A stretch of 64,000 nt of DNA from Gottfriedia acidiceleris (GTDB lineage: Bacteria; Bacillota; Bacilli; Bacillales; Bacillaceae_G), in the NCBI RefSeq assembly GCF_023115465.1, contig NZ_CP096034.1, positions 930,001-994,000 of the forward strand. The letters are read 5' to 3'. The notes below the pieces were generated by a model, which made no database searches, was not told the DNA's origin, and saw only the letters and a program-made list of their open reading frames with translations. Positions 56,261 through 64,000 of this stretch are shown here, one piece after another; the stretch's first letter is position 1, and each line of letters begins with the position of its first letter. The position numbers and the translations under genes were made by a program.

Positions 56261-56776
56261 ATTAGCAAAGACATGATGGTAAACGATGGAATTCGTGCTC
56301 GTGAAGTTCGATTAATTGGTCCTAACGGAGATCAACTTGGAATCAAGACAAAACAAGAGGCTCTAGAGTTAGCTTCGAATGTTAATCTTGATTTAGTGAT
56401 GGTAGCACCAACGGCAAAACCACCTGTATGTCGAATTATGGACTACGGAAAATTCCGTTTCGAGCAACAAAAGAAAGACAAAGAGAGCCGTAAAAACCAA
56501 AAAATTATTAGCATGAAAGAAGTTCGTTTAAGTCCTACAATTGATGAACATGACTTTAACACAAAGCTTCGTAATGCAATTAAGTTCTTAGAAAAAGGCG
56601 ATAAAGTTAAAGCGTCTATTCGCTTCAAAGGACGCGCTATTACGCATAAGGAAATTGGACAACGAGTACTTGATCGTTTCTCAACTGCTTGTGCAGAAGT
56701 TGCAACTGTTGAGTCACATCCAAAAATGGACGGTCGTAGTATGTTCTTAGTCTTAGCACCTAAAAACGAAAAGTAA
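56261..56776 (+). CDS. infC: Translation initiation factor IF-3
   Basis: 171 residues from ATT 56261, with TTGGAGGTG correctly spaced. The [20 protein letters not shown] sequence matches the known IF-3 start once ATT is read as Met; the frame is open upstream only by chance. Use of the non-standard ATT start is the classic autoregulatory feature of infC. Both domains are present ([23 protein letters not shown], and [17 protein letters not shown]). Confidence 0.96.
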   Translation: MSKDMMVNDGIRAREVRLIGPNGDQLGIKTKQEALELASNVNLDLVMVAPTAKPPVCRIMDYGKFRFEQQKKDKESRKNQKIISMKEVRLSPTIDEHDFNTKLRNAIKFLEKGDKVKASIRFKGRAITHKEIGQRVLDRFSTACAEVATVESHPKMDGRSMFLVLAPKNEK

Positions 56777-56799
56777 TTTATTTGAGGAGGAAACACGAT

Positions 56800-57000
56800 A
56801 TGCCTAAAATGAAAACTCACCGTGGTTCAGCAAAACGTTTTAAAAAGACTGGATCTGGTAAATTAAAACGTGGTCGTGCATACACAAGCCACTTATTCGC
56901 TAACAAATCTACAAAAGCAAAACGTAAATTACGTAAAGCTTCATTAGTAAGCAAAGGCGATTTCAAACGTATCCGCTTTATGCTTACAAACATGAAATAA
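56800..57000 (+). CDS. rpmI: Ribosomal protein L35
   Basis: 66 residues from ATG 56800 (GAGGAGGAAA upstream; six extra in-frame codons are unsupported). Start [20 protein letters not shown] is diagnostic. Part of infC-rpmI-rplT. Confidence 0.98.
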   Translation: MPKMKTHRGSAKRFKKTGSGKLKRGRAYTSHLFANKSTKAKRKLRKASLVSKGDFKRIRFMLTNMK

Positions 57001-57042
57001 GAACGATAAACGTATTAGATAGATATCTAGGAGGGAAACAAT

Positions 57043-57399
57043 ATGCCAAGAGTTAAAGGCGGTACAGTTACACGCGCTCGTCGTAAAAAGGTTATTAAAT
57101 TAGCAAAAGGTTATTACGGTTCTAAACATACATTATTCAAAGTTGCAAACCAACAAGTTATGAAATCATTAATGTATGCTTACCGTGACCGTCGTCAAAA
57201 GAAACGTGATTTCCGTAAATTATGGATCACTCGTATCAACGCGGCTGCTCGTATGAACGGACTTTCTTACAGCCGATTAATGCACGGATTAAAATTAGCA
57301 GGTATCGAAGTTAACCGTAAAATGTTAGCTGACCTAGCTGTTGCTGACGAAAAAGCATTTGCTGAATTAGCAAACGCTGCAAAAGCTAACTTAAAATAA
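57043..57399 (+). CDS. rplT: Ribosomal protein L20
   Basis: 118 residues, [26 protein letters not shown] at the start and the usual C-terminal globular domain. It assembles the 50S subunit and autoregulates this operon through the leader. Last gene of the operon. Confidence 0.99.
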   Translation: MPRVKGGTVTRARRKKVIKLAKGYYGSKHTLFKVANQQVMKSLMYAYRDRRQKKRDFRKLWITRINAAARMNGLSYSRLMHGLKLAGIEVNRKMLADLAVADEKAFAELANAAKANLK

Positions 57400-57407
57400 T
57401 TCGTTTA

Positions 57408-57440
57408 AAAAATCCTTAACATTTGTTAAGGATTTTTTTT
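57408..57440 (+). terminator. Terminator after rplT
   Basis: AAAATCCTTAACA pairs with TGTTAAGGATTTT, followed by a T-run. Confidence 0.92.
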
Positions 57441-57488
57441 CACTTTAAAGTATAAATTGGCAACGAGGAAGTTAATTCGACGTGGTAT

Positions 57489-57569
57489 CCAATTTTAGGA
57501 ATAAAGTATAAGTGCAACTAAACCTCTGTCTTCGCCTTAAGGCTTGCCAATCGGCAAGTTTTCTTTATT
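57489..57569 (+). repeat. Short repeat element, copy B
   Basis: First 27 bases identical to 43876-43902. It ends with CTTGCC-AAT-CGGCAAG, a small stem, then TTTTCTTT. Copy A is similar with a weaker stem. Noncoding. Confidence 0.7.
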
Positions 57570-57580
57570 TGAATAGATTC

Positions 57581-58402
57581 TTAAACGAAACTAAATTCTT
57601 TTTTCATGTTATTAACGTTTGATTCATGACAATATTTTGTGAAACTAGAAGGAAATGAAAACTCTTTTTCTAATGAATTTATTTCTGCCTCATTTTTATT
57701 CTTTACAGCTTTTTGAAGTCTTTTTAAGTAACTTCTTCCTAGCTCAATTCGAGTAATAATCTCTTCTTTATTTGATGAAACTTGACCGTGACCTGGAACT
57801 AACAAGGATAATTCAAACTTATTAATTAGTTCTTCTGCCTTATCTAAAGTATTGTAATAGCTTTTTACACTATCAAATACAATCGGAAGTTCAAAATCAG
57901 ATAAATAATCCCCTGTAACCCATATTCCTAAATTTTCAATATAAAGGAATAAACCATCTTTCGTATGCCCAGGAGAATGATAAAATCTTAATGTTGTCTG
58001 TCCAATTTTAATTTCTTGGCCATCTTCACTAATCATTAAATCAATTTTTGGAAATTGTATTGGTCTGGCATGATTAATATAATTGTCATTGTAAAATTGA
58101 CGGATTTTTGATAGTTTAATATCTTTTTCAGGATGGTTATGTAAATTTTCGCTTCCAATAGTCTTAGCGTTAGGAAATGCATAATAACCTATAATGTGAT
58201 CAAAATCTCCATGTGTAAAGTATAAATAAATTGGTCGTTCATTTTTAATTGATTCAACAAATTCCTTTATCTCATTTATTTCATGAGGTAACCAAGTTGG
58301 ATCCACAATAATGATACAATCGTCGGTCGCTACAACGGTTGAGTTAGTTTGAAATAATGCACTTTGAAATACTGTAATATTGTCATTTTGAAATAAAATC
58401 AT
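57581..58402 (-). CDS. Metallo-beta-lactamase-fold hydrolase
   Basis: 273 residues. Metal motif YFTHGDFDHIIG near 62-73, SPGHTKDGLFLY near 143, GDYLSD near 164 and VPGHGQ near 204 give the full zinc-ligand set of the glyoxalase II-like class. Single domain with a helical C-terminal tail. Substrate unknown. Minus strand between rplT and nos, where B. subtilis has ysdA-ysdB. Confidence 0.88.
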   Translation of the reverse strand: MILFQNDNITVFQSALFQTNSTVVATDDCIIIVDPTWLPHEINEIKEFVESIKNERPIYLYFTHGDFDHIIGYYAFPNAKTIGSENLHNHPEKDIKLSKIRQFYNDNYINHARPIQFPKIDLMISEDGQEIKIGQTTLRFYHSPGHTKDGLFLYIENLGIWVTGDYLSDFELPIVFDSVKSYYNTLDKAEELINKFELSLLVPGHGQVSSNKEEIITRIELGRSYLKRLQKAVKNKNEAEINSLEKEFSFPSSFTKYCHESNVNNMKKEFSFV

Positions 58403-58464
58403 TGAATTACTCCTTTACTAATTTTTAGAACATTATGTTGATACTTAATATTGTATCAAATAAT

Positions 58465-58513
58465 AGAAAAAACCTTAATGAATTAACTACAAATGTGTCA
58501 GTTCATTAAGGTT
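58465..58513 (-). terminator. Terminator after nos
   Basis: AACCTTAATGAA and TTCATTAAGGTT form a 12-bp stem; reading the minus strand it is followed by six T. Confidence 0.85.
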
Positions 58514-58526
58514 ATACCTAGAATGA

Positions 58527-59597
58527 TTAGCTTGGAAAGAAATTTGGCTTAACGATTGTATCATCGTATCGTTTATGAAATACATGAGTTGTAGCAGGCG
58601 ACATAGGCGGAATTAACCACTTCCAATTACCTGTTAACTCACGGCCACATGATTCTTCTTGTTTTTCAAATTGAAGAAATTGCTGTGCGGCAGAATGATG
58701 ATCAACAATACTAACACCATTTTTTTTATATGAATATAAAACGGCAATATTTAATTCAACTAGTGCACGATCTTTCCAAAGTGTACTGTTTCTTTTCGTA
58801 TCTTGGCCGATAATTTTGGCTACTTTAGGCAAAAGATTAAAACGAAATTCATCAGCTAAATTTCGAGCACCAATTTCAGTTCCCATATACCATCCATTAA
58901 ATGGGGCAGCACGATAAGATATACCACCAATCTCTAGAGTCATATCTGATATCATCGGAACAGCGTACCATTTAGTATTTAGAGGGGAAAAATCGTATTC
59001 CGGATGTTCAATAGGTACTTCGAGTACGATTTCAGTTGGGATCGTAAAATAGTTTGGTTCATGACTGTCTAATGAATAAACAATGGGCAAAATGTCGAAG
59101 TTAGTACCATTTCCTTTCCAACCAAGACTCTCACATTCTTTTGTAAACTCGATCGACTTTGGGTCTCCAATTATTCCATTTTCTGTTTCGTAGCCAGCAT
59201 ATCGAATCAGCTGGTGATTATGGATTTTAAGAGTATTATTTGCTCCTAGATTTGGTTTGAAAATTGTAATTGTAGGTAGAATCTTACCTGAATTTGTAGC
59301 ATAGCTTATATGATGCAATAGTTCGTGCTCTATACTTTTATCATCGTTAATATGGCGAGCATCTAAAACATGAAGCTTATCCCAAAATAGTCTACCGATA
59401 CAGCGGTTACTATTGCGCCACGCCATTTTCGCACCGTGCTCTAATTCCTCATACGTATGAGTGTAAAAACCAGTATCTCGAATCTCGGCTTCGATACTTT
59501 TTAATCGTTTTTCTATTTGATCTGATTTATCGAGTTCCTTATAGCATTGTGATATAAAGGAAAATGCTTCTTTATATAAAGCGGAAGTTGTTATCAT
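58527..59597 (-). CDS. nos: Bacterial nitric-oxide synthase oxygenase
   Basis: 356 residues, oxygenase domain only, no reductase domain. The proximal heme ligand is Cys66 in [12 protein letters not shown]. The substrate/pterin region ([30 protein letters not shown]) and the end [24 protein letters not shown] match the family. It oxidises arginine to NO and citrulline with electrons from cellular flavoproteins. Single gene, divergent from the M42 peptidase gene. Confidence 0.97.
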   Translation of the reverse strand: MITTSALYKEAFSFISQCYKELDKSDQIEKRLKSIEAEIRDTGFYTHTYEELEHGAKMAWRNSNRCIGRLFWDKLHVLDARHINDDKSIEHELLHHISYATNSGKILPTITIFKPNLGANNTLKIHNHQLIRYAGYETENGIIGDPKSIEFTKECESLGWKGNGTNFDILPIVYSLDSHEPNYFTIPTEIVLEVPIEHPEYDFSPLNTKWYAVPMISDMTLEIGGISYRAAPFNGWYMGTEIGARNLADEFRFNLLPKVAKIIGQDTKRNSTLWKDRALVELNIAVLYSYKKNGVSIVDHHSAAQQFLQFEKQEESCGRELTGNWKWLIPPMSPATTHVFHKRYDDTIVKPNFFPS

Positions 59598-59734
59598 ATT
59601 AATCTCCAGTTGGTTAATTTAAAAAACTAGTAATAATTTATAAGCCTCATTATTATACCCCACAAATAATTTGGAGAAAATTAATATAATATTTATATGT
59701 TTTAATACGAGGGCTGAAGAACTATCTAAAAATT

Positions 59735-59763
59735 TTGTCAAAAGGAATCCCAAATTGTATAAT
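59735..59763 (+). promoter_or_regulatory. SigA-type promoter for the M42 peptidase gene
   Basis: TTGTCA (59735-59740), 17 bases, TATAAT (59758-59763). Confidence 0.75.
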
Positions 59764-59805
59764 GTTATATGTACATAATCTTAATTTAAAAAAGGATGGA
59801 TGAGT

Positions 59806-60891
59806 TTGTCTACTTTAGATGCAAAGTTACAAATGTTAAAAGAACTAACGGATGCAAACGGCGTAGCTGGATTTGAACATGAACCACGTGAAGTAATGAG
59901 AAAATATATTACACCACTTGCTGATGAGGTTGTAACTGATAATTTAGGAAGCTTAATAGCAGTTAAAACCGGAGACCCAAATGGTCCAAGAATTGAAGTT
60001 GCTGGACATCTTGATGAAGTTGGATTTATGGTTACACAAATTGATGACAAAGGATTTTTACGTTTTCAAACAATTGGTGGCTGGTGGTCCCAAGTAATGC
60101 TTGCTCAGCGTGTTACCATTTCAACAAAAGAAGGTAATATTACAGGTATTATTGGTTCGAAACCGCCTCATATTATGAGTGCAGAAGCAAGAAGAAAAGT
60201 AGTAGACATTAAGGATATGTTTATTGATATCGGTGCTTCAAGTAAAGAAGAGGCATTAGAATTTGGGGTTCGTCCTGGAGACCAGGTTGTTCCATATTTT
60301 GAATTCCAAACGATGAAAAATGAAAAATTATTATTAGCAAAGGCATGGGATAATCGTATCGGTTGTGCTATTGCAATTGACGTTTTAGAACAATTACAAG
60401 GCCAAGCACATCCAAATATTGTATTTGGAGTTGGTACAGTTCAAGAAGAAGTAGGACTTCGTGGTGCAAAAACATCTACATATAAAATCGAACCAGATAT
60501 CGGTTTTGCATTAGATGTTGGTGTTGCAGGTGACATGCCAGGTGTATCTGAAAGAGAAGCACAAGGTAAATTAGGCAAAGGCCCGCAAATCGTTTTATAT
60601 GATGCATCAATGGTGTCTCATAAAGATTTACGAGAATTTGTAGTAAATGTAGCAGATGAAATTGGAATTCCATATCAATATGAGTCCATGCCTGGCGGAG
60701 GAACTGACGCTGGTTCAATGCATATTACTATGAAAGGTGTTCCAGCATTAGCAATCACAATTCCAACGAGATATATTCATTCTCACTCTGGTATCCTTCA
60801 TCGTGATGATTATGAAAATACAGTTAAATTAATCGTAGAAGTAATCAAACGATTAGATCGCGATACAGTAGAGCGTTTAACATATAACTAA
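59806..60891 (+). CDS. ysdC: M42-family glutamyl aminopeptidase-like metallopeptidase
   Basis: 361 residues from TTG 59806; ATG 59800 is too close to AAAGGATGG. Metal ligands are in [11 protein letters not shown] (about 64-74), AWDNRIGC (about 179) and [13 protein letters not shown] (about 207-219), with [16 protein letters not shown] near 321. Forms a large cytosolic peptide-degrading complex in homologues. Near rplT as ysdC is in B. subtilis, which supports the symbol; YtoP is the close paralogue. Confidence 0.9.
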   Translation: MSTLDAKLQMLKELTDANGVAGFEHEPREVMRKYITPLADEVVTDNLGSLIAVKTGDPNGPRIEVAGHLDEVGFMVTQIDDKGFLRFQTIGGWWSQVMLAQRVTISTKEGNITGIIGSKPPHIMSAEARRKVVDIKDMFIDIGASSKEEALEFGVRPGDQVVPYFEFQTMKNEKLLLAKAWDNRIGCAIAIDVLEQLQGQAHPNIVFGVGTVQEEVGLRGAKTSTYKIEPDIGFALDVGVAGDMPGVSEREAQGKLGKGPQIVLYDASMVSHKDLREFVVNVADEIGIPYQYESMPGGGTDAGSMHITMKGVPALAITIPTRYIHSHSGILHRDDYENTVKLIVEVIKRLDRDTVERLTYN

Positions 60892-60899
60892 CAAGAATC

Positions 60900-60929
60900 A
60901 ATCCCTCATTTATTGAGGGATTTTTTTTA
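60900..60929 (+). terminator. Terminator after the M42 peptidase gene
   Basis: ATCCCTCA pairs with TGAGGGAT with a short loop and a T-run. Confidence 0.9.
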
Positions 60930-61340
60930 ATAGTCAACCAAGCCTATATGAATTGCAACATCTACTATTTATAGATACCATTCTAAATTATAAGATTTAG
61001 CAGTCATAGTAACTCATGAAGCCCTTATGAGTAACTAAATAAGAGTAACTAAATTTCACCAACTTGCTTTTTTACATGATCATGATTCCATATCTCCGAA
61101 AAAACCTCATTTATTAAGGCGTTTTTGCTAATTCTACTTACCTACCAAACCTAATTTTCCCATTTTTTCCGTCTTCAACGTTATCGAACTGAAACAAATT
61201 GTATTATTCCTATAACTAGTTTGAAATAGTTTTGTCACATCTTATTGTTATCATAAATGCACGCTTTTCGAATAAGGATACTCGGAAATAGAGTTTGAAA
61301 AATGGTTTCTTACGTAATTTTTTAAAGCTAATAAATAAAA
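60930..61340. other. Noncoding AT-rich stretch
   Basis: About 400 bases with no credible open frame, no strong hairpin and no promoter I can defend. Confidence 0.4.
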
Positions 61341-61344
61341 TTTA

Positions 61345-61410
61345 GACTCCAATTTTGTAAATGGAGTTTCCTAAGGAGCCAAGACTTAATTAGTACTTGG
61401 CTGATTTTTT
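61345..61410 (+). promoter_or_regulatory. Two-hairpin leader with terminator before opuAA
   Basis: ACTCCA (61346-61351) pairs with TGGAGT (61362-61367), and AGCCAAG (61377-61383) with CTTGGCT (61396-61402) followed by a T-run. This lies before the opuAA start without any gene that needs terminating, as in an attenuator. Confidence 0.5.
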
Positions 61411-61476
61411 TTATAGGGAGACACCTTATTTAAAATATGGAAAAGCAAAATAAATATTAAGTTTTGAGGTGAGTTA

Positions 61477-64000
<2,524 letters not shown>

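Overview
The window is an AT-rich, ordinary chromosomal segment of an endospore-forming member of the Bacillaceae. Evidence for this is an alpha/beta-type small acid-soluble spore protein, sporulation membrane proteins of the YtfJ/GerW, YtrH, YtrI, YtvI and YtaF types, Bacillus-style TTG/GTG/ATT starts with strong purine-rich ribosome binding sites, and a gene order that follows the B. subtilis thiI-sspA to infC-rplT region, with some genes lost and others inserted. No phage, insertion sequence, CRISPR array, tRNA or rRNA was seen. The species cannot be fixed from the sequence. Comparisons with B. subtilis gene order and families are from memory, not from a search.

Layout. 1-6.7 kb: tail of a thiI-like gene, sspA, an aldose-epimerase-like gene, acyl-CoA synthetase (mbcS/ytcI), amidohydrolase (ytcJ), ytfI, ytfJ, tpx. 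6.8-9.4 kb: inserted proline-biosynthesis reductase (minus strand), a stand-alone MprF-type aminoacyltransferase domain, then an interspersed repeat. 9.4-12.7 kb: ytxK-ackA and an EcsC-family gene. 12.7-18 kb: small unknown genes, a degenerate-active-site SDR protein, alanine dehydrogenase, GNAT and M24 peptidase genes. 18-23.7 kb: ytkL, ytoI, an unrecognised helical-repeat gene, ytpI, nrnA, ytrI-ytrH. 23.8-34.2 kb: dnaE, malic enzyme, accD-accA, pfkA-pyk, fxsA. 34.3-39.7 kb: ytvI, ytwI and the TCA-cycle run citZ-icd-mdh. 39.7-49.3 kb: an unknown gene, a MaoC-like gene, phoP-phoR, a DUF4177-like gene, polA-mutM-ytaF-coaE. 49.3-57.4 kb: gapB, speD, a second copy of the repeat, nrdR-dnaB-dnaI, ytxC, and infC-rpmI-rplT behind an L20-type leader. 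57.4-64 kb: metallo-beta-lactamase-fold hydrolase, bacterial nitric-oxide synthase, an M42 aminopeptidase, and the start of an OpuA-type glycine-betaine transporter whose permease and binding protein are fused; it runs off the right edge.

The genes form a central-metabolism cluster (glycolysis, gluconeogenesis, acetate overflow, malate and TCA cycle, fatty-acid commitment step) mixed with replication and repair genes (dnaE, polA, mutM, dnaB, dnaI, nrdR), phosphate sensing and sporulation proteins. The most interesting signals are in noncoding DNA: a highly foldable speD leader whose pyrimidine tract is exactly complementary to the speD Shine-Dalgarno sequence; a ~235-bp foldable repeat present twice; a shorter repeat at two other places; a 21-bp palindrome present twice, one copy over the nrdR promoter; and recognisable candidate FapR and CcpN operators before accD and gapB. 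None of these has been tested computationally.
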